This document shows, in pieces, positions 43,558 through 53,551 of a stretch of 64,000 nt of DNA. Numbering within the stretch: the first letter of the stretch is position 1; every line of letters starts with the position of its first letter. Origin of the DNA: Microdochium bolleyi (lineage: Eukaryota; Ascomycota; Sordariomycetes; Xylariales; Microdochiaceae); the NCBI GenBank assembly GCA_001566295.1, contig KQ964260.1:310001-374000 (forward strand), read 5' to 3'. The notes beneath the pieces are model-generated. The model searched no databases and had not been told where the DNA came from. It worked only from the letters and a program-made list of their open reading frames with translations. Both the position numbers and the translations under genes were made by a program.

Positions 43558-45642
43558 CTACACGCAGTGGAAGACCTGCGCATAAAACACGCCATCGCGC
43601 AGGGCGGCCTTGGTTGTGTCTATGTGGCCGGGTGTACAAGCGATCAGGAGCTCCTTGCGGGCCCGGAGAGGCATAGTTTGGAACTCACTGCGTTCCTGCT
43701 GCTGCCACCGCTGCTGCTCGTGATGGGGTTCTCGTGGTTGTTGTCGCGGGCTGGATGATGATATTGGCGACGTGTTTGACGGTGATGAAGACGATGATGT
43801 GGATGTGCCATGATTGCGGACACGGCTGTCACCGTGCCGTTGTTGTTGTTCATGTCGTGATCTGTGCTGCGTCGCTTCGTGCTCGTCGAAGGCGCGTTCC
43901 ATGGTACCCGCCAACAGGTCCAGCATCGCGAGCTGCTTCTCTGTCACCAAGTCGCCCGTCTTCGTCCTCCCTGTGAGTTCGGCTTCGACTGTCCTCTTGC
44001 TGTCTAGACCCTCCTCGTCGCCGTCGTCGGTGAAGCTTCTAGTGCTGCCTTCGTCGACTGCGACTCTCTTGTTCTCCGTCTGTTCCAGCTGCTGCGCTGC
44101 CTGCCTCGACAGTACCGGCAGCATGCTGCAGTCAAGGCACAGATCGCGTAGGGAGAACAAGCGGAAGCCGCCGACCTCGCGTGCCTGGGTGTGAGCCATC
44201 CTGGCCAAGCTGGGCACGCAGATGACCTGGTCTATGGGCCGAGAAGACGACGGGTACTCGCCAGCGATCCAGCGCTCCTCACTGGTCGGAGCGTCGAATG
44301 CAGGGGTGGTCATTGCGATCTGGCTGCAATGCAGGTACACGCACAGCGTCGTTAGACTCGCGGCGACCGTGTCTCGGTCCCCCACTGCGGTGGGGGATGC
44401 CTCCAGATGCTGCTCTTGTCGTCGCCGTCGCTGTTCGTGTGAACTATCGATGTGCCATTGCAGAGCCCGCTGCCAGACGCCCATGTGGTCGCGGATACGT
44501 GCCTGGTCGGCCAGGTGCTGGGTGGCATCGAGCGGGTGGCCGACAGCGATGGCCCAGTAGCGGCTGAGGAACCACGACTCTAGGGTGCCCTGAAAGGCAT
44601 TCCACCTGCGCCGCAACGTATCGAGCGAGTGCGAGCCGCACGTCCCGGGACTGGGCAGCACCGTCGGGAGGTGGAAAGTCGGCAGGAGGGCCTCGTGATT
44701 GCCGCTGGGAGGAGCCGGTACGGGCACGGTCAGCCCGCTGAGGACGCTGGCGGCCGCGAAGCGCGAGGAATGGGCCTCGAAGGCGCAGATGGCCCGGTCA
44801 TCGCCGTAGCGCGGGTGCAGGCCGTACCGCACGGCGCCGTCCGCCCGGGGGCCGGCCGGGGCCACCATGTGCGGCCGCAGCAGCGCCGCGCCGGCCATCA
44901 TGATGGTGTTGCGCGACGCCATGTTGCCCTGCAGCAGCTCCAGCACGGCGAAGGTCATGGTCCCGTACGCCACGTCCGGCGGCGACAGGCTCGGCAGATC
45001 TTGGCGGAACGATGTCAGGGCCCGGCCGTAGTTGCCCACGGCCGAGAGCAGGTGTCGGTCCCGGCCCCAGGGACCGGTGTCGAGATAGCACTCGGGGCTG
45101 CTCAGCGCCCGGATGCCACAGTCGCGCAGGGCTGCGTTGGGCGAGCTGCTGAGGTCCTTGAGGGCCAGGCACACATACCGGTAGCAGTCCTTGCGCGTGC
45201 TCTCGGCCGGCAGCCGGTCGCCGAAGAATTCGCCTTCCGTCAGGCCCACAGGATCGAATGTCGCGAAGGCCATGTGAGCAACAGCCCGTGCCGTGTCCTC
45301 GGCCGTCCACATGTGCCGGCCCAGTGCGTGATAATTCCGCCTGGTGGTAGAGAGCAAGACTACGGGACTTGTTGTCGGCTTCTTGTCTGAGCTGGCGGTC
45401 CTGTTCGCTGGCTGCAGTACCCGCTGCATGGCCTGCTGCTGGAGAGATGGTGTCTTCTTGGCTAGGCGCAGGGCCTCAGGGTATTCGCAGCGGAGGAGGA
45501 GCCGCTGGCATGCCGAGCAGCACGGTCGTACCTCGTCACAGCGGACACGGCGCTTCTTGCAGGAGTAGCAGCCGGCCCGCGACTTCGAGTGGAATGTCCG
45601 CCCCCTGAGCACCGAGCTGGCCATGTCGGACGATGGCGGCAT
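43558..45642 (-). CDS. Zn2Cys6 transcription factor
   Basis: Fungal binuclear-cluster regulator, 694 aa, single exon. The zinc cluster is AGCYSCKKRRVRCDEVRPCC with SACQRLLLRCEYP following; ligands are Cys25, 28, 35, 42, 45 and 52, with an extra Cys41. A helical middle region (YRYVCLALKDLSSSPNAALRD and later TLCVYLHCSQIAMTTPAF) fits the Fungal_trans_2 type used by many short N-terminal cluster proteins. The C-terminal third is disordered: Gln/His/Arg runs, a Ser-rich block (TSTSSSSSPSNTSPISSSS) and then RARKELLIACTPGHIDTTKAAL. Start: ATG at 45642 is the first ATG; upstream the frame is open only with a GTG. It lies upstream of, and on the same strand as, the S66 peptidase gene, so regulation of that gene is possible but unsupported. 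Confidence 0.85.
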   Translation of the reverse strand: MPPSSDMASSVLRGRTFHSKSRAGCYSCKKRRVRCDEVRPCCSACQRLLLRCEYPEALRLAKKTPSLQQQAMQRVLQPANRTASSDKKPTTSPVVLLSTTRRNYHALGRHMWTAEDTARAVAHMAFATFDPVGLTEGEFFGDRLPAESTRKDCYRYVCLALKDLSSSPNAALRDCGIRALSSPECYLDTGPWGRDRHLLSAVGNYGRALTSFRQDLPSLSPPDVAYGTMTFAVLELLQGNMASRNTIMMAGAALLRPHMVAPAGPRADGAVRYGLHPRYGDDRAICAFEAHSSRFAAASVLSGLTVPVPAPPSGNHEALLPTFHLPTVLPSPGTCGSHSLDTLRRRWNAFQGTLESWFLSRYWAIAVGHPLDATQHLADQARIRDHMGVWQRALQWHIDSSHEQRRRRQEQHLEASPTAVGDRDTVAASLTTLCVYLHCSQIAMTTPAFDAPTSEERWIAGEYPSSSRPIDQVICVPSLARMAHTQAREVGGFRLFSLRDLCLDCSMLPVLSRQAAQQLEQTENKRVAVDEGSTRSFTDDGDEEGLDSKRTVEAELTGRTKTGDLVTEKQLAMLDLLAGTMERAFDEHEATQHRSRHEQQQRHGDSRVRNHGTSTSSSSSPSNTSPISSSSPRQQPREPHHEQQRWQQQERSEFQTMPLRARKELLIACTPGHIDTTKAALRDGVFYAQVFHCV

Positions 45643-46264
45643 GTGATACAGTCCGGTCTTACCTTCACTGTCGCGTCTGCCCTTTCTGGTCAGGCGAAGT
45701 GCGCTCTGTGCCGGTCTTTCTTGCACGAGTCAGCGAGGAGCCTCCGAGATCTGGAGTGTACTTGTTCCAACATCGCAGCAGGGCTCGTTAATGGCCTGTG
45801 CCACGTGTTGAGAGAACCCTGTCGCTTCCTGCTTATGCACCTCGTACACGGCCCGGTTTAGTCTAGCGCAAGGATCAGCAGGCACTCTGCTGAAGCCTTG
45901 AACAGGCTATGTTGCTATATCGGGAGATTGCCGCCCTGAAAGACCTACAAATACCGCAGGGGTCTGTCTCACCGCCCAGGGCCTCGGGTGACCTGCCAAT
46001 GACAATTGGGTTTCTGCATATAAGCTCAACCACGGATACATGCGGAAAGGAATACCCTAACTTCGCAGGACTATAAGGTCGTCGCCCGCGAAGGATCCGT
46101 GACCAAAGTTGCAACAGATTATTGCCAAGCTTCACGCTGGGCCATTTGTTTCCGAAAGACCTCTTGTACTAAGTGCTTGGAATTGCACGCAGTTACGTGC
46201 ATCTGGGCTGGGTACCCAAGACTGGAAACTACTGACAGAACCAACGTCTAACAGATCGCACAAA
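45643..46264. other. Intergenic
   Basis: 620 bases, presumed promoter of the regulator and 3' flank of the membrane-anchored protein. No gene or clear site seen. Confidence 0.6.
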
Positions 46265-47352
46265 CTATATCCTCTGCACGAGAGTGGCGACCACCACCAG
46301 TATTATGCAGGACCATCCTACTGAAACACCAGCCACAATTCGGGAACCAGTCCCGGTTGGCATCGGAGCAGCACCGACCTTGGCCTGACGATCAGCCCTG
46401 ACGCAGACGAACGACACATGGTCAGCGGGGAACGGCGGCTCATCCTGAGCAAAGTTGCTCCTGGAGCCCCAGATGAGGATCATGGGGAACGTCCTGCCGC
46501 CGAGACTGTTGTAAGCGTCACGCGAGTCGATGGGGAACTCCCAATGTGCCGTCGCGGAACGGGCGAATCTGTCGCTCAAGATGAGTTCTAGCAGGGACCA
46601 AGTACGAAGTGTCAGTCTGAAGCTTATCTCATCTTTTGGGAATCTTCAACATGAAGTCGGGGACGCTGGGAGGCTAGCCCAAGTCAGGTAAAGGGCGAAC
46701 ACGTACCGCTGTGGTTCAGGATGTAATGGACTCCAGCACACTTCGCCTGGATGACTGCCAACAAGGGCTGCAGCTCGGTGGCCTTGATGATCCCGCGCTC
46801 CCGCACGGCATACTCTCTCAGAGCCCGCTGGCACTTGTCGTCAAAGACGCGGGCGGAACATGACCCGCTCTCCTCGTCATTCGGCCCCCCGGACTTGACC
46901 CAGCTGGGGGGTGGCCAGTGCAGCATCGTGAGGCGCCAGGTGCGGCTGACATCGTTCCCGACGGCCCATGATGGCAACGAGGGCGACGAGCTGTTGCTGT
47001 TGAGGAAGACATTCCCGGGTCCATCGCCGCGTGGCGGGATCACCTCGGCGGTGAACATCGTCCTGTTGCCTTGCGCTCGTCGGCTGCGCCGGCTCTCCGT
47101 GACGTTCAGCGTGAGGGTCCACGGTCGTGCCTTGGACTGCTCCGGCGAATCCCAGTTCCCAGGGAATGGCTTGTCGAGCCGGAAGCCCGGAAAGTGTACA
47201 GAGCCCTGTATGTCTGGCTCCGGGTTCGGCGCGGTATACACGGTGGCGTTGGGGGACGCTCTGCCTAGCTGCATGGTCGCGGATGCTAGGGATGACAGGC
47301 ACAGCATGATGCCAGCCACGCTAGCTTGGCGTCGAAGCCGAAGAACTATCAT
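46265..47352 (-). CDS. Secretory-pathway protein with C-terminal membrane anchor
   Basis: Unrecognised protein, 322 aa. Model: complement(join(46265..46587, 46707..47352)). The start was set at the ATG at 47352, which begins a signal peptide (MIVLRLRRQASVAGIMLCL, then SSLASA); the longer open frame starts only with GTG. The body is probably luminal or extracellular: several N-glycosylation sequons (NATV, NVTE, NRTM, NSSS), four or more cysteines (GSCSAR, DDKCQRAL, AKCAG, SFVCVRA) and no internal hydrophobic segment. One C-terminal transmembrane helix (IVAGVSVGWSCIILVVVATL) ends with a very short VQRI tail, so it is either single-pass or, after processing, GPI-like; the Arg-containing tail and lack of a clear omega site favour single-pass. 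No domain is recognised, so no function is offered. Confidence 0.75.
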
Positions 47353-48014
47353 GACAAAGGTTGCTGGGAGGTTGTGGTGCTCGCTGATGACGCTGCCGAA
47401 GTATGATGTGATTATGTGAAGGACGACGCGAGGATGGGATGGGCCTGTAGTGATCGACTCAGTCGTAATGTCCACGATCGAGCCCGATAGGCAGGAACAA
47501 GCTTATGGCTGTTTTACGTTACAAGGCAAAGCTTGAAGGCCTCCAGCACCATGGCGCAGAAAGACCTTTCTGGCTATGCTCGCTATGACGTCCGGAGGTG
47601 GTCGACTAGGGTTATGATTGGACGCGCGAGGCAGTAGTGCTTGTAGGGAAGACCCCTGAGCGGCCGCATCCCCCATGACAAGGCTTACGGGCCACAACGC
47701 ACATGAAATATAGCGATGACGGTATCGGATGCTTATTCGACCCTGCGTCCATCTACTGGATCTTGGAACTGACGTGTGGTGGGACGGGAGGCCTCGGGGA
47801 ACGGGGTTTTCCACTGTCTGTTCAATGTATTCTGACAACGACTGCAGGTACATACGTGTATTCGTCCAGTGCTTCTTCGTTAGAGAGCTGCTCCAGTCGT
47901 TTTGGGCCGGCCCCACAGGAGATGCTAAAATTAGAAGACCCGAGTTCATGCTGCTCTGTCCCCTCTCTCCGGCATTGCAACGCCAACATGGATCAGGAGA
48001 GTGGGTGACAATTC
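47353..48014. other. Intergenic
   Basis: 660 bases between two minus-strand genes; presumed promoter of the anchored protein. Nothing recognised. Confidence 0.6.
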
Positions 48015-48686
48015 TCACGCCGCCTCATCCTCGGTTGTTCCCCACCCGCGAAGGCACTGAATCGCCCCATCAAGCCCCAACTGTTCCGCAACCGTGAGCA
48101 AGCGAGCCTTGAGTCTGCCTGGTCGTGGGAGTTTGGCATCAGGCAGTGTGCTCTCCCGCCGTACGCGCTCGTACATCCGCAGCGTGTCTGCAAGACCATC
48201 CGCTTCCCCTGCAAGCCGGACCTGTGCAAGCGCCTTGTGCCACAGCGCCAGACCTGCCAGATTGGCATCCTTTGTCTCCAAGTCGTTTAGATCGAGCAGC
48301 GCTACGGCAATGAGCATGCGGCCGGCGTACTTTGCGATCTGGTCGCGGTCTTTTGTCTCGTGCACAATGTACTTGTAGCAGTCGTGCGCGAGCTCGATGG
48401 GGATCGAGGCGCGCAGGTCGCCCCCATAGAAGCCCTTGATGCCGGGCGGGAGGGCCACCCTGTTGTCTGGGTCTGGATCGAGGATAAGCAGCCACTGATC
48501 GATGAGAGACAGCGGGACGGCGTTGCTGAAGTGGTCGACTGCGATCATGTCGCGGAGCTCGCCCTTGTGATGGACGTAGATCTCGCATGGAGACTTCATG
48601 GTCGACACGGAAGCCACCAGCTTAGACTCGGAGACCTTGGCGTTGGACTGCTCTTCTATCATGGCTTCGGTGCGGGCGAGCTCCAT
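48015..48686 (-). CDS. Hypothetical protein
   Basis: Single open frame of 223 aa; I do not recognise it. The composition is that of a normal soluble globular protein: helix-rich, with DLNDLETKDANLAGLALWHK and GEADGLADTLRMYERVRRES, and a conserved-looking turn DPDPDNRVALPPGIKGFYGG. No signal peptide or membrane segment. ATG at 48686 is the first in frame. Coding support comes from length, even amino-acid composition and lack of low complexity, not from homology. The gene is followed upstream by a decayed FAD-oxidase gene on the same strand (49169-50271), so this stretch may have lost a former partner. Confidence 0.6.
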   Translation of the reverse strand: MELARTEAMIEEQSNAKVSESKLVASVSTMKSPCEIYVHHKGELRDMIAVDHFSNAVPLSLIDQWLLILDPDPDNRVALPPGIKGFYGGDLRASIPIELAHDCYKYIVHETKDRDQIAKYAGRMLIAVALLDLNDLETKDANLAGLALWHKALAQVRLAGEADGLADTLRMYERVRRESTLPDAKLPRPGRLKARLLTVAEQLGLDGAIQCLRGWGTTEDEAA

Positions 48687-49168
48687 GTGGGAGATCGGAA
48701 AAGTGAGTTGGGTTGATCTACAGGACTCGAAGGAGGCTGTGTTGATGTCAACATAAGCTCAGCCCCGACAAGGGGCTCGAACGCCACCAATTGTGGAGAA
48801 GAACTGTCAGCCCTGCGTAACCTTGGAACAATTGATCGTGGCATGAACGGAAGACTATGCAGCATGACGAGTTAGAGATGAATAGTTATGTGTACGGATA
48901 CCGGTTCTTGGATTTGGACGTTAGCAGTTGACAAGACTTCCAGTAGTAGTCACGTACGGCAAATCCGCAAGAGTAAATCAGTGACCCTGTCGCCAAAACT
49001 CCAAGGCTCGAGCGCATCAACATCCATGGGAAAGATATCATATCCGTTGTGTGATTTTTAGCATCACAATAGAATGTTTGTTATGAGCTGACGTTCCTGG
49101 GCTGCATAAGTTCAGTCTCTATCGTAGATTCGGTGGAAAAGTTGTCATGAATCCAGGGGGTGACTGCC
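48687..49168. other. Intergenic
   Basis: About 480 bases between the hypothetical gene and the oxidase pseudogene; presumed promoter of the former. Confidence 0.55.
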
Positions 49169-50271
49169 TCACAGTACCTTGCTGATCTTGAAGCCTCCCG
49201 GCATCCTGCTCTGGAACACACCTTCAAGGTCATACTTCGCCGCGACACTCTTCACGAGATCGACGTCATCCGATCCGTACGTGCTCAGCGGATCCTGCGC
49301 GCCATCGGCATATCCGAGGTATTCCCACTCCACATCGATGCTCTGCGCGATACTGTACTTCTTCAGCTCGCGCCTCCTTTCGACCAGAAGCACACGTGCC
49401 TCTCGCTCCTCGGCCTCAGTGCGCACCATGTGCTGCATTTGGAACAAGATTGCATCGCGATCCTTCTAGCGGTCCATGCCCAGCACATTACCTCCCTTCG
49501 CGACTGAGCACTCAAACATGACGCGCGGCATCGCTTGGAAGGTAATGTAGTTCAGCACATCTGCAGGTACCTCCGCCGTGTCATGCCGCACCTTCCAGTC
49601 CGCGATGGATCTCGGCTGTGCGTCGAGCGTGGCGCGGATGAACCGCGCATCGTTACGGCCCGTCAGTGTAATCCAGATCTGGCGGTACCCCTGCGGCTCA
49701 TCGAGCTCGACCGTCATGTTGAGATGGCTGTCGTGCCGTAGCGTGCTCTGCAGCGTCCGCTCAATGGCGTAAGGCCTTCGTTCGCAGGCGCCCACTTGGC
49801 GACGGAAGTGTCGTGCAGCGCTGCCGACACGTTGATGCCCGAGGCAAGGGTGTACGCCCAGAACGTGACGGCCGAGCCGGCGGTGTAGGATGAGATGTTT
49901 TCCACCGACCGGGCGTATGCGTCAATGTGCTGGTCCGTCACTGAGAGCGGGTATAGGATCTGCCCGCCCCAGAGGCCTGTGGGTGGTTCCGGTACTGTCT
50001 GCATCTCGACGCGGGTTACAATGCCAAAATTGCTCGAGCCGCCTCTGAAGTCTTTGTGGAGGTCTGCGTGCTCTTGCCAGTTGGCGTCGGCGATCTTGCC
50101 GTCCGCAAGGACTACGTCGAAGTTGACGACATTGTCGCAGCCCAGGCCGAGGTTGGAGCTGAAGAAGTTGTTGCCGCCACCGAGGAGGAACCCAACGACA
50201 CCAACGGTCGAAGCACGGCCGCCCGGTGCAGTGACTCCTTGGGGTTTGAGGGTGGCGTAGACATTCCGCCA
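49169..50271 (-). pseudogene. FAD-linked oxidase (BBE family), decayed
   Basis: Remains of a berberine-bridge-type FAD oxidase of fungal secondary metabolism or carbohydrate oxidation. Reading leftward, the frame from 50271 covers the second half of the FAD-binding domain (WRNVYATLKPQGV, GGRASTVGVVGFLLGGGNNF, GGSSNFGIVTRVEM) and the start of the substrate domain. Between about 49795 and 49770 the frame shifts: KWAPANEG is followed in another frame by PYAIERTLQSTLRHDSHLNM. Further on, a TAG at 49466-49468 breaks GMDR from KDRDAILFQM in the same frame. The C-terminus is intact (VFQSRMPGGFKISKVL, TGA at 49169-49171), with the family's GVFQ ending. The N-terminal FAD-binding half, including the covalent His motif, is not recognisable; 50272-50560 is degenerate. 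A frameshift, a stop and N-terminal loss together make it a pseudogene rather than a sequencing slip. Confidence 0.85.
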
Positions 50272-51416
50272 CAGAGCACAGGCGCAAAGCAGCGCTTCAG
50301 GACAATGAGGTACGTCTTAGGCACATTCGGCAGCTCGCAGCCGAAGCGGCATATGTTTGACACAATAGACAAGCTTGAGTTCTTTGAGACTCCCCGGGGC
50401 AGGGGAACCGGGGATGATCAGTTGAGTGGTGGTGGCAACAGCCAGCAGCTGTGGACCCGTGGCCACTCGAAGCACAGTGACGAGGAGGCAATTGTTCTTT
50501 AGAAGAAACTCGCAGCTTCATTTTTGATGGCAGGGCGCGGGATGTGAGTGGGCACAATAGAGCACCCTAGGGTTTGAGGTGCTTACCGTTGCGTGAGGAA
50601 CAGTGTATTAGTGATCATCATGCTGCGAAGGCGGCCACTCACAAGCGTGCTGCCAAGGCCGCATAGCACATGCGGCTGTGATGCTTGATGTCTGGTCGAG
50701 GGATTATCCACTGACGCGTCCCAGCTAATGCACGCCTGGCACTTAGTACAGCCACGGAGCCGGGTGTCATGATCTGGCATTGGCTTGTCTCAGCCGTGCC
50801 GTAGATCGCTAGCCGCATCTGGAAAATGGATCAAGTGGTGCATCGACAAGACATCGTGATAGTGAACCGGTTTGGAGAACATGCCGCGAAATGACAAGGT
50901 GACCTGGTCGAATCTGTGGCGGATCTGCTGCTATTTGGTGACAGGATTGACCGTGAGGAGGCATCGCACGGAAGACTGCGTCCACATACGGAGTACGGAC
51001 CCGTCCCATTTTCGGAGATTTCGATGATCGTCCCCTAGCAAAGGGTAGGGCAGGATGTCTCAAGCCACCCAAGACACGATTGCACTTTAGTGGCCGGCGA
51101 TCTGCGGCTCCTCCCTTCCGGCACTCGCTAGCCTCCTTTCTACGTCCCGTGTGGACGGATTGCAGCAAAGGACACAAATGACGTGGAGCCTCTGCGAGTA
51201 CCAGTGGCTGCCGATAAAGGTGGCCCAAATGACAGGCTGTGTCTTGCCATTGTGTCTGTCCTCGAAATGCCCCTTGCCCTCCGTCAATCCGCTTCGGGTG
51301 CAAATCTGTGTTCTTCCTTGCGACAATCAATGCAGGTTCCAAAACGTCTGAATCTTGATACTTGAAGATATCTGAGTATCCGCATTGCAAGATCTCCTAC
51401 TCTTATTCATCTCAAT
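50272..51416. other. Degenerate oxidase 5' part and intergenic region
   Basis: 50272-50560 has weak resemblance to a continued oxidase frame but no clean reading frame. The remainder up to 51416 has no supported gene and includes the promoter of the DUF2235 gene. Confidence 0.5.
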
Positions 51417-53349
51417 ATGGGTGAGGATCACCACGATCACTCTCCCTCGTCATCCTCTCTCGCCAGCGAGGCATCCCACCAGCATCACGACCACGATGGG
51501 CACGAGGATGTAGCAAGGTGCACTGCAGACTACTCTCGTCGCCTGCCACCGACACTGCGAGCAGTGAAGCACGCCCATTCGAAACCTGAAGCTGAGGACG
51601 CCGCAGCTACCTGGGCGAAAGATAGCCGCGACAACAGCGGCGGGAGCCAGGCCGGTGCCGGCAGGACTCTGGTTGTCTGCCTCGACGGCACCGGGGACCA
51701 GTTCGACAGCGACAACAGCAACATCGTGGCGTTTGTGTCATGCCTGATCAAGCATAGTCCCGCCCAGCAGCTCACGTACTATCAGTCGGGCATCGGGACG
51801 TATGACAAGGGCGGTCTGAAGAACGGCCTCGCGGCTGGGCTGGACATGGCTATCGGTAGTGGGCTCGGTACGTCTCCCAACAACGACGCCCAACTCAATT
51901 TTCCACAGGCTCAGCGCTAATGAGGCCTTGGACATGACTACAGGGACGCACATCAAAGATGCCTACCGCTTCATCATGCAGAACTACCGCCAGGGCGACA
52001 AGATCTGCCTCCTCGGCTTCTCGCGCGGCGCCTACACGGTGCGCTGCCTCGCCGGGATGCTGCACAAGGTTGGCCTCCTCTCCGCCAGCAACACGTCGCA
52101 GATAAACTTTGCGTACCAGTTCTACAAGGACGAGACAGAGGAGGGCGAGAAGCTCGCCAAGGGATTCAAGCGGACCTTTTGCACGCACGTCGACGTCTAC
52201 TTCCTGGGTCTCTGGGACTGTGTGGCCAGCGTCGGCTTCTTCCCCCGCAAGCTGCCTCTGAGCAAGTGTCCGCCTGCCAACACGGTGCGCTACGTCCGCC
52301 ATGCCATGGCGCTGGATGAGCGAAGGGCCAAGTTCAAGGTGTGTCAGTGGAACCAGGATGACCCGAACGTCGTCTCCGCGGAAGGGGACGGCACGTGCTC
52401 GTCTGCCCATGCCGAGGGTGGCAAGAGCGAAGTGTCCGGCGGGCGAGCCAAGCTGGCGCATCTGCACCGCAAGGTCCGCCTAGGGCCATCCTCGACTCCT
52501 GGCGCTCAGCAGGGCGAGGGAAGGGGCGGCAGCGATACAACCGGCCCCGGCCCGACCGACAGCAGCGAGGCCATGGACGCCTTCCTCGCGCGGCATGACG
52601 CGGCGTGCGAGCGGCGCCGCGCGTTCGACACGGACGTGCTCGAGGTGTGGTTCAAGGGCACGCACGCCGACGTGGGTGGGGGCTCGGTCGCCAACGAGAG
52701 TCGGCACATGCTCTCGCGGATCCCGCTGCGGTGGATGGTCCGGCAGTGCTTCGAGTGCGACACGGGGATCCTGTTCGCCACGGACCGGCTCGCGGAGCTC
52801 GGGCTGGACGTTCTGGGTCTCTACCCGCGATACCAAAAGCTCGACTGGTCCGAGCTGGACAGCAGGGGCGGCATGCCGGGGAGCGGGCTGATGAGGAAGT
52901 ATACCGCTGGCTCGCTGGCGCCGCTGAGACGGAGGTCTGCGGTGTTGAACATTGGGAAGGACGAGAAGAAGGCGGAGGCTGAGAAGGACGGAGACGAGTC
53001 GGAGGACGAGGAAGGCAGCGAGGGCGACAGGGTCACTGCAGACATGGCGCAGTATATCCTGCCGTCTGAGGCGGCCGAGGACTACTTTGACTCGCGGGAG
53101 CCGCCGAGCGACATGCTCAGCAACAAGAAGGGGTGGTGGGCTCTTGAGATCTGGCCCGTCAAGATTCGTGTTCTTGTCGAGGACGAATCGGCGTGGGCCA
53201 AGAAGATCCGGCTGAATCTCGGCCGGCATCGTGCCGTGAGGGAGACCGGGCCGAAGCTGCACTGGACGGTGCGGAGGCTTCTGGAAAACGACGAGTACAA
53301 AATCAAGGGCAGGACCACGAAGGGGACAGAGTGGAAGCACATTGATTGA
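51417..53349 (+). CDS. DUF2235 alpha/beta-hydrolase domain protein
   Basis: Predicted hydrolase, 618 aa. Model: join(51417..51867, 51944..53349). DUF2235 is an alpha/beta-hydrolase domain related to bacterial phospholipase effectors; fungal members are uncharacterised. The domain begins at TLVVCLDGTGDQFDSDNSNI, and the nucleophile elbow is GFSRGAYTVRCLAGM with Ser177. The catalytic aspartate and histidine are expected in LWDCVASVG and FKGTHADVGGGS; the latter is the conserved THADVGG motif. The N-terminal ~80 residues are unusual: His/Asp-rich (HHDHSP, HQHHDHDGHEDV) and probably disordered. A Gly/Ser/Pro linker (about residues 310-345) interrupts the domain and an acidic run (DESEDEEGSEGD) lies near residue 500. 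No signal peptide or membrane segment. ATG at 51417 opens the first exon with an in-frame His-rich start. Confidence 0.88.
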
Positions 53350-53551
53350 GGAAAGTTCTTGCAGCAAAACCCAACGAGGAATGGAGGTGAACCGTGGGAT
53401 AGTCGTACATAAGACAGCCAAGGCAATATGGAATAGCTACGTTTAAACATGAATGTGCAATTCAGAACCCGAGCTTGTATGTTATGGAAATGGGTATCAA
53501 GGCTTGCTAGGAAACATGAAAAAGAAAATAGAAGAAAAGGAAACATCTAGA

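Noticed and set aside
44629..45390. 253-codon plus-strand frame inside the third regulator
   Set aside because: Antisense shadow of a well-supported single-exon gene; Gly/Arg/His-rich composition.
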